Program-made: the position numbers and the translations under genes
NCBI RefSeq assembly: GCF_023746595.1
Contig: NZ_CP080572.1
Location: 1,162,530 to 1,226,529, forward strand
From: Thermococcus argininiproducens
Lineage (GTDB): Archaea > Methanobacteriota_B > Thermococci > Thermococcales > Thermococcaceae
Direction: 5' to 3'
DNA length: 64,000 bases
In this document: positions 42,760 to 52,810 of the stretch, one piece after another
Numbering within the stretch: position 1 is the stretch's first letter
How the letters are laid out: every line of letters starts with the position of its first letter
The notes under the pieces: model-generated
What the model was told of the DNA's origin: nothing
What the model saw: only the letters and a program-made list of their open reading frames with translations
Database searches by the model: none

Positions 42760-43512
42760 CTAAACCTCCGCTTTTGTTTTTAAACGCCAGCCGTCTATGT
42801 TAAATCCTCCCATCTTTTCGAATACATATATGACGAGTTTTTCTAAGGTTTCAAGTTTTTCTTTTTGCATAGCATTCAAAAACAGTGTAACAAACTTTTC
42901 ATCTGGAAAAGACTCAAACATGTATGCCTTCCTAAACTTCTCATCGGTAAATAAACGATAGACCTTACTCGCTGGAGGCGCCTCGATGCAGAGGAACTTT
43001 GAGTAAACATGGAGGGCGTTGTTAAGAGTTAAGTGATAAAGGTGGTTAAAACTTGGGTCATTTCTCTCCTTTGCATCCTTTAAGCTATCAAGCATGTCCC
43101 AGAGAGAGTATTTGGCAATCTCCACCCAAACTGCATCAGGTTTCTCAAAGGGCTTTTCCATGTACTTCAGCGCCTCTCTTTTGAGTTCTTCAGTTATGCC
43201 AGTTTTATCAAATAGAGCTCTGCTAATTGCAACGATCCTTGCGGTACTCCTGCTATTTTCCTTAAATTCTTTTCTAAAGTAATGCTTAATCTGCTTCACT
43301 GGGTTTACAAAGTACTCAATTAAAACTCCGTCAATTACTTTATTTCCCCGTTCGCGCCAATCAACACTGTCTGAGAGGATGATATAAACATCGACGTCAG
43401 AATAGTTAGTTTCCATACCTATTGCATAGCTTCCGGTGAGCAGAGCAGCCTCAACAAACTCTTTTTCCTTCCATTCCTCAAGGAACTTTTCTAAAGCGAG
43501 TTGCCAGTTCAT
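42760..43512 (-). CDS. Nucleotidyltransferase-domain protein
   Basis: 250 aa. LLTGSYAIGMETNYSDVDVYII (about 24-45) is the Pol-beta-type GS...DxD motif that binds metal and nucleotide. The C-terminal helical region resembles HEPN/KNTase-like partners. Substrate unknown; adjacency to trmO suggests an RNA link, but that is guesswork. Confidence 0.8.
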   Translation of the reverse strand: MNWQLALEKFLEEWKEKEFVEAALLTGSYAIGMETNYSDVDVYIILSDSVDWRERGNKVIDGVLIEYFVNPVKQIKHYFRKEFKENSRSTARIVAISRALFDKTGITEELKREALKYMEKPFEKPDAVWVEIAKYSLWDMLDSLKDAKERNDPSFNHLYHLTLNNALHVYSKFLCIEAPPASKVYRLFTDEKFRKAYMFESFPDEKFVTLFLNAMQKEKLETLEKLVIYVFEKMGGFNIDGWRLKTKAEV

Positions 43513-43677
43513 TTTGCTTCCCTCTTGATTTTTGAGTCATTCTCTAAATTAACTTTGTGGTTCCAGTTCAGTGAAGTGTTTGGAGATGACTTTTCTACCT
43601 TATGGTAGCTTATTTCTATAGAGTATTTTTAATAGCACTTGGTTTTAGTTACTATTTTTTGACGTTGTCTTAGAGTA

Positions 43678-43690
43678 ATGTTTATATATT
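43678..43690 (+). promoter_or_regulatory. Promoter of the secreted-protein operon
   Basis: ATGTTTATATATT: TATA box TTTATATAT with the predicted start near 43712, about 27 bases before the ATG at 43739. Confidence 0.55.
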
Positions 43691-43738
43691 TTGTGTGTTT
43701 ATTATTTTGTGAGTGTTCCTGTTTGGGGGAGGGGGCGA

Positions 43739-45160
43739 ATGCGAAGGTGGGTAGTGTTGTTTATGGTTGGAGTGTTGTTTTTGAGTGGTTTTGGTTTTGC
43801 TGGGCAGTTTCAGGAAGTCAAGGATTCTCGAGTTCTAGGTAGTTCTGGAACTTGTGGTGCTTGTAGTTCTTGCCAGGATTTTAACGTTGGGAGAGCTTTG
43901 GTTGAAGTGAACTTGAAAATTGAGAACTTAACAAGGATAATTAATCAAAAAGAAGCGGAATTACATAAGCTTTATGCCGAATTTAACAGGACTAAGAGCA
44001 TTGAAACTCTTGAAGAGATCGTTAAGCTTGAAGATGAAATTCAACTTTTAAAAAGTGAAAAAGAATTTTACAAGCGGCAAAAGGTTAGTTTGGAGTTGAT
44101 CAAGAAGTACACTCGTAAAACTCCTTATGGGGTTGAGGTTCTTTATTATAAGCTTCCTAAGGAGGACGAGTTAGTTAAGCAATACATAGAGAAGGTTCAT
44201 CCTGTTAGGAAGGACGTTAACTTAGACTGGTTTATTGCCTACTACAGGCAGGCTGTAGAGCTCACATTCGACGAATACATTGAGACTGACACGAAGCTTA
44301 GGGAGGCAATTAAGGAAGTAAAAGGTAGTAACGCTACGATTGAGGATGTGTTAAAGCTTATTGAGAGGAGGAGGGGGATTTGGGATGAGATTTACGCTTA
44401 TTTGGAGGAGAGGGATAAACTGCAAACACTCAAAAAGCTTAAAGAGCTCGGAAAACAACAAATAATGATTAAAACTATAACTGGAATACAGCCACTTGCA
44501 TACAACTTCGGGGGAATAAACGAGGGAAGTTCATGTCTTTCGTGGAGTTGTCCTCCAACGATGTCATATCCACCACTGCCAGAATATACTCCAGTTTATT
44601 ACAGTTATGCATCGCCCACAACAGTTTGGGTTGGACTTTATAATTCAAGTACTCCAAATGTTAATAAATTCTGGGGAGAGTATTGTACTTATGAGTTCCC
44701 ATCCACAAGTACAGATGTGAAAAAATATTGGGATTGGGCAATAGAAAAAGCAAATTCCAAGGGATTTTACGCCTTTAAGGATGTTGGATCAATACAGGTA
44801 AAACTATTCTATAGTGGCTCAGCATATAACCCAAATAATGGAGAATACCAGGAAAGCAATTTAATTTGGCAGTTTGAATGTCACAAAAATCCCAAGGATG
44901 GCAAAAACGAATGTTGGGTTGGAAGTTATAAACCTAAATTGCCCCCTTATCCAAGTACAGTGATGTTTGATCAATATTTCGAACTTTACGTTTATAAGTA
45001 CGTTTTAAAATGTTGCAAAGGAGGTGACGTTGGAAACTCATGTAAATGGTCAAACAGACACTGTGGAGGGTGTTTTGCTCCAGATGCATCAAGTTCCCAG
45101 AATTTCGCATGGATTAATAGGCCGTATCAAGAGATTATAATCCGGTGGGAGGACTCATGA
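43739..45160 (+). CDS. Secreted coiled-coil protein of unknown function
   Basis: 473 aa. ATG at 43739 after GGGGGAGGGGG; earlier in-frame codons lie upstream of or in the promoter. Signal peptide about 1-23, then a Cys pair pattern CGACSSC. Charged coiled coil ~55-115 and further helices to ~245; the last ~230 residues are Tyr/Pro/Cys-rich, with CCKGGDVGNSC and RHCGGC, suggesting disulfides or metal binding. No recognised family. First of four genes in line. Confidence 0.75.
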   Translation: MRRWVVLFMVGVLFLSGFGFAGQFQEVKDSRVLGSSGTCGACSSCQDFNVGRALVEVNLKIENLTRIINQKEAELHKLYAEFNRTKSIETLEEIVKLEDEIQLLKSEKEFYKRQKVSLELIKKYTRKTPYGVEVLYYKLPKEDELVKQYIEKVHPVRKDVNLDWFIAYYRQAVELTFDEYIETDTKLREAIKEVKGSNATIEDVLKLIERRRGIWDEIYAYLEERDKLQTLKKLKELGKQQIMIKTITGIQPLAYNFGGINEGSSCLSWSCPPTMSYPPLPEYTPVYYSYASPTTVWVGLYNSSTPNVNKFWGEYCTYEFPSTSTDVKKYWDWAIEKANSKGFYAFKDVGSIQVKLFYSGSAYNPNNGEYQESNLIWQFECHKNPKDGKNECWVGSYKPKLPPYPSTVMFDQYFELYVYKYVLKCCKGGDVGNSCKWSNRHCGGCFAPDASSSQNFAWINRPYQEIIIRWEDS

Positions 45161-46092
45161 AGAAGCGTTATTTGTTCTTTTTATTTCCTGTTCTCTTTCT
45201 TCTTTTGTACTTTCTAATTTCCGAGTCGATAGATATTGTTGAAGTATCTGGATCTATGAACACTTCCTTTGATTATCCTTTAGGTGGAGAATGGAATGTT
45301 AATGATGAAGTTTTTAATTACACTCCTAAGTGGTTTACACCTCCAGTCGAGATCAGTGTTCATATTATATCAGATCCACTAATCTGTGGAGAAAATTCTT
45401 ATTGTAGCTTTTTTGAGTTCAAGGACTCTAAGGGTAACGTTATTGGTACTCACGTAGCGGATGACGTGATGTGGATAGGATATTTTTACTTTAAGGAGGG
45501 ATTCATTGTTTATAGTGGAGACACAGATGGAATAGAGGCAACTGCTTTTTCATATGATCTTAAAGTCAAGTACTGGAAAAGAATTTATGAGAAGTATCTC
45601 GATTACACCCTTCTAACTCTTCTTGCATCATATGCTGATAAGAATTATGCCTTCTTTTTCACTGCAAGTAGACATCTACATACGAATGAAGTTACACACT
45701 TTTGTCTTTACTACATTGATTTCAGCACCGGATCATTAGGAAAGATTTGTGATATAAACTCTCATTCACTCATAGGAGCAACCATTTTTCAAGATAAGAT
45801 TTATATAGCTACTCCTGATGGATTGTTTCTTTACACAAAATCTGGAAATTGTAAAGAGTGGATTAAGGTGAAATTATCAAAAGGAGTTTTTATGTATGCT
45901 AATGAAAAATATATTGCAGTTGCTTATGAGTCTACTGTTTGTGTGTTTACTTCCGAATTAAGTGGAAAGCGTTGTGTTGATGTTGGTGAAGATATCAATG
46001 CACTTAAACTTGAAGGAGAATATTTAATCATAAGAACAGACAATAGAACGAAAAAATTTCACATAGTTCAAAGAGGGTTTTTCAATGAGTAA
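45157..46092 (+). CDS. Signal-anchored protein, beta-propeller-like
   Basis: 311 aa from ATG at 45157, which overlaps the preceding stop (ATGA) and has GGTGGGAGG as SD. N-terminal membrane anchor (about 5-24). The rest is a series of beta strands with repeated pattern such as DKIYIATPDGLFLYTKSG and NEKYIAVAYESTVCVFTSEL, akin to WD/PQQ-type blades. Similar repeat style to the next two genes. Function unknown. Confidence 0.68.
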   Translation: MKKRYLFFLFPVLFLLLYFLISESIDIVEVSGSMNTSFDYPLGGEWNVNDEVFNYTPKWFTPPVEISVHIISDPLICGENSYCSFFEFKDSKGNVIGTHVADDVMWIGYFYFKEGFIVYSGDTDGIEATAFSYDLKVKYWKRIYEKYLDYTLLTLLASYADKNYAFFFTASRHLHTNEVTHFCLYYIDFSTGSLGKICDINSHSLIGATIFQDKIYIATPDGLFLYTKSGNCKEWIKVKLSKGVFMYANEKYIAVAYESTVCVFTSELSGKRCVDVGEDINALKLEGEYLIIRTDNRTKKFHIVQRGFFNE

Positions 46093-46164
46093 GCATAAAT
46101 GGGTGGAGCAGAAGAATCGTTTGTATCAGATGGAAATATGGCCAGAGTACGGGAGGAGGTTAGA

Positions 46165-47232
46165 GTGAGGATACTTAAATTATTCTTATGTATTATTTTT
46201 GCACTCATGGTGTTGGGAATTTTTACCAATGAGTTATTTGACATAAACAACACGGATCTAAGGAATCTAAACAAAACGAATACCTCTGAAATTTTGCCAA
46301 GTTTACTGGACAATACAACAAACGTGTATCCCTCTGAAACTAACAACGTGATTCCAAATGAAACAAAAACTAAGTACAAAATTGTTACAGTTCCAGCACC
46401 AAAAAATATAACTTTTGAAGAAGATGAGAAGGCTAGTTTTACTTGTCCTGTAAAGGTTGAAGTTTTTGAATGGTTCTGGGAAACACATACGAGTTTGAAT
46501 AATGTAACGTTCACAATCCACAAAGGACGTGAAATTGTCAATTTCACTTTGAGGGGTGTTGATGGGAAGTATGCTTGTTTTCCAGAGGGTATTTTCATTA
46601 TTTCGTATTATCCTGATGGGCTTGTTAGATCGAGGGTGTTGTTTTTGGATTATAACTTAAGTGTGCGGTGGGAGAGGATTGTTGAGGGGGGCATACCGTT
46701 TTTTGAATACTATGAGGGTGGGGTCTTAATTTTTTCGAACAGGCCTACCAATGTGGATCCGTACAATATTCCTCCCACTATCTATGGGGTGAATCTTTCC
46801 AGTGGAGAGGTTCTCTTTTACTTAGAGCTTATGGGAAAAGCTATTTCGAATTTGAAGATCTTTGATGGGAGGGTTTACTATGCCTCATACCGCCCAGTCA
46901 GTTCTGAACAGAAAACTTACGTTTATGTTAGTGTTTACGATTTAAAAAGTAGAGAGTACAAGTTTAAACAAGTTCAAGCAGAAAAAGTTGACCACTACAT
47001 TCTAGGGGCTGATTTAAAAGTTGATGTGAATGGGAGATTTGTTGCATTGGCGCATTATTTGTCGGATTGGGTTGGTAGGAGTGATTTGAGGCTTTGTGTT
47101 TTCACAAGTGATCTCAAGCTTATAGGTTGCAGGAAAATTTCCGCTACGCCGTGGCATATGAAGCTTGAGAATAATACTATTTACATAGAGGGGGATCCAA
47201 ACGCTTACAAAATAGTAAAAACTGAGGAATGA
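46165..47232 (+). CDS. Signal-anchored beta-repeat protein (parent of the 34.4 kb fragment)
   Basis: 355 aa if the GTG at 46165 is used (SD GGGAGGAGGT); ATGs at 46099 and 46138 would add an unlikely charged extension before the membrane anchor. TM about 4-22, an Asn/Thr-rich linker likely to be glycosylated, then a beta-rich domain ending LCVFTSDLKLIGC and IEGDPNAYKIVK. The C-terminal 80 residues are nearly duplicated at 34.39-34.64 kb. Unknown function. Confidence 0.68.
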   Translation: MRILKLFLCIIFALMVLGIFTNELFDINNTDLRNLNKTNTSEILPSLLDNTTNVYPSETNNVIPNETKTKYKIVTVPAPKNITFEEDEKASFTCPVKVEVFEWFWETHTSLNNVTFTIHKGREIVNFTLRGVDGKYACFPEGIFIISYYPDGLVRSRVLFLDYNLSVRWERIVEGGIPFFEYYEGGVLIFSNRPTNVDPYNIPPTIYGVNLSSGEVLFYLELMGKAISNLKIFDGRVYYASYRPVSSEQKTYVYVSVYDLKSREYKFKQVQAEKVDHYILGADLKVDVNGRFVALAHYLSDWVGRSDLRLCVFTSDLKLIGCRKISATPWHMKLENNTIYIEGDPNAYKIVKTEE

Positions 47233-47245
47233 GGAGGATCGGATT

Positions 47246-48562
47246 ATGAAACGGTTGCTTATTATTTTGATTTTTCTCTTATTATTCCTCTTTCCAAAGA
47301 GCTCAATTGCAAGTTGCTGGATAGCCGACTACGGAGAAACCTTTGAAGATGTGCTTGTAACCTCTGAGGACAGAGTTTTTGCAGTAGGGAGTGCTCTTTT
47401 GAGTACTGATCTTCAGGGAAAGCCATTACAAGCGATGACAACAGCGCACAGGGATCTTGAGGCCCATAAAGTCGTTCTCACTCCGAAGGAAGAATTGATA
47501 GTGGCTGGAAAGAATTTTATTGCAAAGTTTGGCCAGAATGGAGAGCCCCTATGGATGAAAAAATTAAATGTAACAGATGTTGCTGTGGCACCTAATGGAG
47601 ACATAATATTTGTTTTTGAAAATGTTCTAGCAAGTCTAACTCCAGAAGGTCAAATTAAATGGGTTAAAGTGGTTGTTGAACCAGATCAAGGCTTCTTAAG
47701 ATTCTCTGGTGTTGCAACAAGTGAAAATGAGATTCTAGTCGTTGGGTACTCCTTTGCTTCAGAGGGTAACAATGATTATAACGCCTGGATTGGCTATTTT
47801 GACTTTGAGGGGAATATAATATGGCAGAAAAGCCTTGATTTAGGGTACGATGAATTGACTGAGAAGGTATATATAGCTAATAACTCTGCAATATTAGTGG
47901 GGGTTTCTGGCTCTCAGCATGCTCCGTGGATTGGGGAATACTTTGTTGTAAAACTAAACAAAGAAGGCAATGTCATTTGGGCACGTGAAATTCTACCAAG
48001 AGGCCTCCCAGAAGGGATAAGCACAAATATTTTCTGGTCACTTAAGATAAATGACATAGATTGTAATTCAGAGGGGAAGTGTCTTATTGGTGGTAATTTT
48101 ATAACCCTACTCCTCGATGAAAATGGAAGTCTCTTATGGACAAAAAGCTTTTCAAGTAATGGCGTTGCATTAACCGATTCTCTAGCTATATCAGCTAAGA
48201 ATGTGCTTCTTGCATTTCCGATAAACGGTTCTGACGCCATTGGAACAGAGGCCCAAGTTACCTTTTCAGCAATATCTCCTAAACTCCTTCCAACAAAATT
48301 TAAGTTCCAGAATTCTTCAATTACTGTAGAAAACGCTTCCATTAATCTTGTTCCATTAATAGTTCAAGGAGAGTTTTTGTACTACAATCAAAATTGCTCA
48401 AAGCCACGACCCTCTACTCTCAATTCCACGGATGATGAGGATTCACAGATATCTCCTCAAGAGTCCACGTTGAATGCAAAAGTAAGTCCTCTTGGGTTAT
48501 ACTTTGGAGGAGTGGCTTTGGTAATAGTAGCACTTTTCCTGTATTTGTGGAGGTCAAGGTGA
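47246..48562 (+). CDS. Secreted beta-propeller protein with C-terminal membrane anchor
   Basis: 438 aa. Signal peptide 1-22 (cut near IASC), then 6-7 repeats of the kind WIGYFDFEGNIIWQKSLD and VKLNKEGNVIWAREI, as in PQQ/delta-60-type propellers. A Ser/Thr/Asp-rich stalk (about 385-410) and one TM (LGLYFGGVALVIVALFLYLW) followed by RSR form the C-terminal anchor. SD GAGGAGGATCGG. Last gene of the operon; surface-exposed. Confidence 0.75.
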   Translation: MKRLLIILIFLLLFLFPKSSIASCWIADYGETFEDVLVTSEDRVFAVGSALLSTDLQGKPLQAMTTAHRDLEAHKVVLTPKEELIVAGKNFIAKFGQNGEPLWMKKLNVTDVAVAPNGDIIFVFENVLASLTPEGQIKWVKVVVEPDQGFLRFSGVATSENEILVVGYSFASEGNNDYNAWIGYFDFEGNIIWQKSLDLGYDELTEKVYIANNSAILVGVSGSQHAPWIGEYFVVKLNKEGNVIWAREILPRGLPEGISTNIFWSLKINDIDCNSEGKCLIGGNFITLLLDENGSLLWTKSFSSNGVALTDSLAISAKNVLLAFPINGSDAIGTEAQVTFSAISPKLLPTKFKFQNSSITVENASINLVPLIVQGEFLYYNQNCSKPRPSTLNSTDDEDSQISPQESTLNAKVSPLGLYFGGVALVIVALFLYLWRSR

Positions 48563-48604
48563 ATCATTATTGGTTCTTATTAAAAAATAAAGAAATAAGA
48601 GTCT

Positions 48605-49870
48605 CTAAGTCCCGTGCTCCCAGCTCTCCAAATATTTCTTTTGCTCTTCTGTTAACTTTTCAATCTCAATGCCCATGGCTTTAAGCTTAATCTTAGCTAC
48701 CATCTCATCTATCTCTCTTGGAAGGACGTAAACTTTAGGTTCGAGCTTTTCGTGGTTGTCCCTGATGTATTTAGCCGCCATAGCTTGCAAAGCGAAACTC
48801 ATATCCATGATTTCAGCCGGGTGTCCATCAGCAGCTGCTAAATTAACGAGTCTACCTTCCGCAAGGAGGTATAACCTTCTTCCATCTTTGAGCTTGTATT
48901 CTGTGATGTTGGGCCTTGGATTGTTTATCTCCACAGCTAAAGCCTCTAGGTCAGGTTTGCTTATCTCAACATCGAAGTGTCCAGCGTTTGCCATTATCAC
49001 TCCGTCTTTCATGACCTCGAAGTGCTCTCTCCTGATACAGTTTATGTTTCCGGTTGAGGTTACGAATATGTCTCCCACTTTAGCGGCTTCTCTCATTGAC
49101 ATGACTAAAAATCCATCCATCCTTGCCTCTAAGGCCCTAATTGGGTCAGTTTCAACAACAATTACCGTGGCCCCAAGGCCTTTAGCTCTCATGGCTATTC
49201 CTCTTCCGCACCAGCCGTAGCCAACTACGACGACGTTTTTACCGGCTATAAGAAGGTTCGTACTTCTAAGTATGCCGTCCCATGTTGATTGACCAGTTCC
49301 ATAGCGGTTGTCAAAGAGGTATTTGGTGTAGGAGTCGTTAACGGCTATGATTGGGAATCTAAGCACTCCATCCTTCTCCATTGCCCTAAGTCTTATCACA
49401 CCTGTTGTGGTCTCTTCACTTGCACCCCATAGGTTTTCTATAAGTTCCTGTCTTTCTCTGAGGACTGTACTCACCATGTCGGCACCGTCATCTATGATAA
49501 TGTTTGGCTCAATATCGAGAGCTTTGTGCATGAACTCATAGTATTCCTCTCTGCTTTCCCCTCTTATGGCGTAAACTTTCACTCCATTTTTAGCTAAAGC
49601 CGCTACAACATCATCTTGAGTACTCAGAGGGTTGCTGGCTGCCGCAGACACTTCAGCACCGGCTGCTTTTAGGGTCAGGAGCAAAAATGCAGTCTTCATT
49701 TCAAGGTGAAGAGTTGTGGCAATCTTGACCCCTTTAAAGGGTTTCTTTTGTTCAAATTCTTTTCTTATGTGCTGGAGAACAGGCATAAACCTCGATACCC
49801 AATCAATCTTCTTCTCTCCTTCCGGGGCTAGTTTAATATTTTTCACACAGTAATCTTTACCACACTCCAT
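48605..49870 (-). CDS. ahcY: Adenosylhomocysteinase
   Basis: 421 aa. NAD-binding [22 protein letters not shown] (about 218-239), [23 protein letters not shown] with catalytic Lys/Asp/Asn and the C-terminal [13 protein letters not shown]. It hydrolyses S-adenosylhomocysteine to adenosine and homocysteine, recycling the SAM cycle. Converges with the propeller gene; divergent from the cyclase-family gene. Confidence 0.96.
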   Translation of the reverse strand: MECGKDYCVKNIKLAPEGEKKIDWVSRFMPVLQHIRKEFEQKKPFKGVKIATTLHLEMKTAFLLLTLKAAGAEVSAAASNPLSTQDDVVAALAKNGVKVYAIRGESREEYYEFMHKALDIEPNIIIDDGADMVSTVLRERQELIENLWGASEETTTGVIRLRAMEKDGVLRFPIIAVNDSYTKYLFDNRYGTGQSTWDGILRSTNLLIAGKNVVVVGYGWCGRGIAMRAKGLGATVIVVETDPIRALEARMDGFLVMSMREAAKVGDIFVTSTGNINCIRREHFEVMKDGVIMANAGHFDVEISKPDLEALAVEINNPRPNITEYKLKDGRRLYLLAEGRLVNLAAADGHPAEIMDMSFALQAMAAKYIRDNHEKLEPKVYVLPREIDEMVAKIKLKAMGIEIEKLTEEQKKYLESWEHGT

Positions 49871-49955
49871 GTCATCACCGTTTTGGGATAAGGTTAAAGG
49901 GTTAAAAAGATGATTATTATGGCAAAACTGAAGATCAATGAGGATGGTGTGGATA

Positions 49956-50531
49956 ATGATAATTGATCTAAGTATGGAGCTTAGTGAGAATATCCTTGTT
50001 TATCCCGGAGATCCGAAGGTGGAGATAAAAGCGTGGAATACTATTGAAAAAGACGGCTACTATATGAACACACTTTTTATGGGAGAACATATCGGAACTC
50101 ATGTTGATGCTCCTGCACATTTCATCAAAGGAGGTAAAACGATAGACGAGATACCACTAGATAAATTTATTGGAGAGGGCGCAGTTATCGACGTTTCAAA
50201 ACTCGATAGGGATATATTGCCTGAGGATATAACAGAAAAAGCCGAAATAGTACTGTTCTATACGAATGGACCAGATGTTTATCTAAGTGAGGAAGGGGCG
50301 AGGCACTTGGTTAATCTTGGGATAAAGGGTGTTGGGATTGACAGAGAAAGTATAGATGGAGATTTTAAATCACATAGAATTCTGCTTTTAAATGAGATCC
50401 TGATTTTTGAGAACATTACAAACTTGGAAATGCTTATTGGGAAGAGATTCACCTTTATAGGCATGCCACTAAAAATCAAAGGTGGTTCTGGAAGCCCGGT
50501 TAGAGCTGTGGCAATAATAAAAGAAAAGTAG
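49956..50531 (+). CDS. Cyclase-family metal hydrolase (kynurenine-formamidase-like)
   Basis: 191 aa. [18 protein letters not shown] (about 43-60) is the HxGTHxDxPxH metal motif of the PF04199 family; [17 protein letters not shown] at the N terminus is typical. ATG at 49956 after GGTG; upstream in-frame ATGs at 49938/49944 lie in the leader. Converges on gcvT, 3 bp apart. Substrate unknown. Confidence 0.87.
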   Translation: MIIDLSMELSENILVYPGDPKVEIKAWNTIEKDGYYMNTLFMGEHIGTHVDAPAHFIKGGKTIDEIPLDKFIGEGAVIDVSKLDRDILPEDITEKAEIVLFYTNGPDVYLSEEGARHLVNLGIKGVGIDRESIDGDFKSHRILLLNEILIFENITNLEMLIGKRFTFIGMPLKIKGGSGSPVRAVAIIKEK

Positions 50532-50534
50532 GAG

Positions 50535-51728
50535 TCACTCCTCCCTAAATGCTCCATATTTCTTGGGATCATAGAAGGGCGGGGCAACTGTTAAGGCCTT
50601 CTTCTTTTGTCCTCTTACTTCGACTTCGATTTCCACGCCAGGCTTGGCGTACTCTGGCTCGACAAAGGCTATGCCTATTCCAATGCTCAATAATGGAGAC
50701 ATTGTTCCACTTGTAACTTCTCCGATCTCTTTGCCTTCTGCATACACTTTATAGCCTGCTCTTGGAATTCCTTTATCCACCATCTTAAAGTGCACCATCT
50801 TTGAGGGTAGTCCTATCTCTTTTTGCCTTAGCAGGGCCTCTTTGCCAATAAATTCCTTGTCCCAGAAGATTGCAAACTCAAGGTTGGCCTGTAATGGAGT
50901 AACCTCATCTATGTCAGTGCTTAAAAGCTGGAGCTCCTTTGTCTCATTGCCGTAAAGAGTATATCCAGCTTCAAGTCTCAAAGTATCTCTTGCACCCAAG
51001 CCAGCTGGTTTTATGCCGTATTTTTGCCCAACTTCAAGGATCTTTTCCCACACGTAGAGGGCTTTCTCTGGCTTTCCACGCTTGCTTTCATCCGGATGAT
51101 ATGGATTTACATCTTCGAAGTAAACCTCAAAACCGTTCTCCCCAGTGTAACCACTTCTTGAGAGAATCATTTCTATACCATCGAGCTCGACTTCTTTGGC
51201 TTGGAACCACCATAGCTGATTAATATCAATTCCGAATAGCTCCATGGCAACGTCTTTCGCTTTCGGCCCTTGAATTGAAAACATCACATAGTCATAAGTT
51301 TTGTTTTCGATTTCGAGATCGAGCTCGGTATACTGTTCAATTGCCCTTTTTATGCTCACAAACCATGAATAGAGTTTCTCAAAAGCATCGCTGTCACATA
51401 CCATCATATATGTATCGTTCCCCATATTAAACACGAGGGTCTCGTCTTTAACGGCCCCTCTTTCATTAAGAACAAGGCTGTAGGTACCACTTATTGCTGG
51501 TGGTCTTGAGATATCGTTTGTTGTGACATACTGGAGGAACTTGAGGGCGTCTTTTCCTCTAAAGAATATCTCACCCATGTGAGATACGTCAAAGATCCCA
51601 ACACCATTTCTAACGGTTAAGTGTTCTTCTTTTATGCTTGAGTACCAAATGGGCATTTCCCAGCCTGCGAATTCCTCCACCTTCTTTGCATGCTCCTTAT
51701 GCCAGTCAAAGATGTGTACCCTCTTCAT
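50535..51728 (-). CDS. gcvT: Aminomethyltransferase (glycine cleavage T protein)
   Basis: 397 aa. Seen: [23 protein letters not shown] (about 43-53), [12 protein letters not shown] and [16 protein letters not shown], in the family order, plus the C-terminal barrel domain ([20 protein letters not shown]). It transfers the C1 unit from the aminomethyl-lipoyl H protein to the pterin carrier. The P, H and L proteins are not in this window. Confidence 0.95.
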   Translation of the reverse strand: MKRVHIFDWHKEHAKKVEEFAGWEMPIWYSSIKEEHLTVRNGVGIFDVSHMGEIFFRGKDALKFLQYVTTNDISRPPAISGTYSLVLNERGAVKDETLVFNMGNDTYMMVCDSDAFEKLYSWFVSIKRAIEQYTELDLEIENKTYDYVMFSIQGPKAKDVAMELFGIDINQLWWFQAKEVELDGIEMILSRSGYTGENGFEVYFEDVNPYHPDESKRGKPEKALYVWEKILEVGQKYGIKPAGLGARDTLRLEAGYTLYGNETKELQLLSTDIDEVTPLQANLEFAIFWDKEFIGKEALLRQKEIGLPSKMVHFKMVDKGIPRAGYKVYAEGKEIGEVTSGTMSPLLSIGIGIAFVEPEYAKPGVEIEVEVRGQKKKALTVAPPFYDPKKYGAFREE

Positions 51729-51822
51729 AGTATCACCACCATAGAATATTCTCTCCCAAATATAATGTTTTCTTTCCTAAAGACCTAAATACATGAAAGA
51801 CGAATATATATTTGGTGGTCAC

Positions 51823-52665
51823 ATGTTTGAAAAAGTGTTGTTTCCAACTGACTTCTCCGAGGTCTCGAGGCATGCCCTTAAGAATTGTATTCCTCAGCTC
51901 TTTGAGGTAGGGGCTAAGGAACTATATTTAGTCCACATAGTTGATATAACTGCTACAGATATAGAGGCAATAGAACTCATGAAAATAGACGAAGGAGAGC
52001 TTAATCGAATTGCTGAAGAAATCAGAACCAAGGGCATCAAGGTAAATCCAATAGTGAAGATTGGCATACCTTCTCTTGAAATCGCTGAGATTGCACAGGA
52101 AAACAACGTGGATCTTGTTGTTATGCCATCTAAGGGTGAGAATATTCTCAGGCAGATGTTTTTAGGAAGTACTGCTTCGAATCTTGTCAGGGCCACAAAG
52201 AAACCAGTACTAGTCGTGAAATATGAGTGGGATGAAGAGAAAGAAGAGATTAAGTGCCTGTCAAACTGTAAAGAAATTTTTAAGAGACCTCTTATTGCTG
52301 TGGACTTTTCTAAGTGCTCTGAAAAGGTTATAAATGCTGTAAAGAAGTTTGAGGAGCTCATTGAAGAGGTCACCCTAATTCATGTGGTTGATTATGGAAA
52401 GCATGAAGAGTTAGAAAAGAATATTGAAACTGCTAAAGTTAAGCTAAGAGAATTTGCAAAATTTTTCAAGGTTTCAAGTAAGACAGAAGTCTTAACAGGA
52501 ATTGCATCTCACTCAATTCTTGGAACAGCTCTAGCAAAAGATTCTTCACTTATAGTTGTAGGTAAGAAAGGTAGGAGTGTTATAAAAGACCTTTTGCTTG
52601 GAAGTACAGCAGAACGAGTCGTGAGGGATTCAAAACTCCCAGTACTCCTAGTGCCATGTGAATAA
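51823..52665 (+). CDS. Tandem UspA universal stress protein
   Basis: 280 aa. Two Usp domains (about 1-145 and 150-280). Each ends in the ATP-binding pattern: GSTASNLVRATKKPVLVV and GSTAERVVRDSKLPVLLVP. ATG at 51823 after GGTGGT; the in-frame ATG at 51793 is upstream of a TATATATT box that is probably the promoter. Likely an ATP-binding stress protein; partner unknown. Confidence 0.88.
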   Translation: MFEKVLFPTDFSEVSRHALKNCIPQLFEVGAKELYLVHIVDITATDIEAIELMKIDEGELNRIAEEIRTKGIKVNPIVKIGIPSLEIAEIAQENNVDLVVMPSKGENILRQMFLGSTASNLVRATKKPVLVVKYEWDEEKEEIKCLSNCKEIFKRPLIAVDFSKCSEKVINAVKKFEELIEEVTLIHVVDYGKHEELEKNIETAKVKLREFAKFFKVSSKTEVLTGIASHSILGTALAKDSSLIVVGKKGRSVIKDLLLGSTAERVVRDSKLPVLLVPCE

Positions 52666-52667
52666 CC

Positions 52668-52727
52668 TCAGACTGGAACGGCTTCCACATCAAATTCGGT
52701 AGCTACCCTGTTGCCATCATCGGTCAT
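52668..52727 (-). other. Short open frame, possible C-terminal gene remnant
   Basis: 19 codons from ATG 52727 (or ~29 from the previous stop) ending DVEAVPV. The composition looks protein-like (TDDGNRVATEFDVEAVP), and the frame is closed directly after the uspA end. It has no good SD. It might be a remnant of a lost gene. The rest of 52666-52810 holds nothing that I recognise. Confidence 0.25.
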
Positions 52728-52810
52728 TATTTCTTTTTTCCCTGAGTTTAAAAACCTTTAGAGTTATGAGAAATACACAAATTAATAGAAGAAAGGTTCG
52801 AAGAATAACC

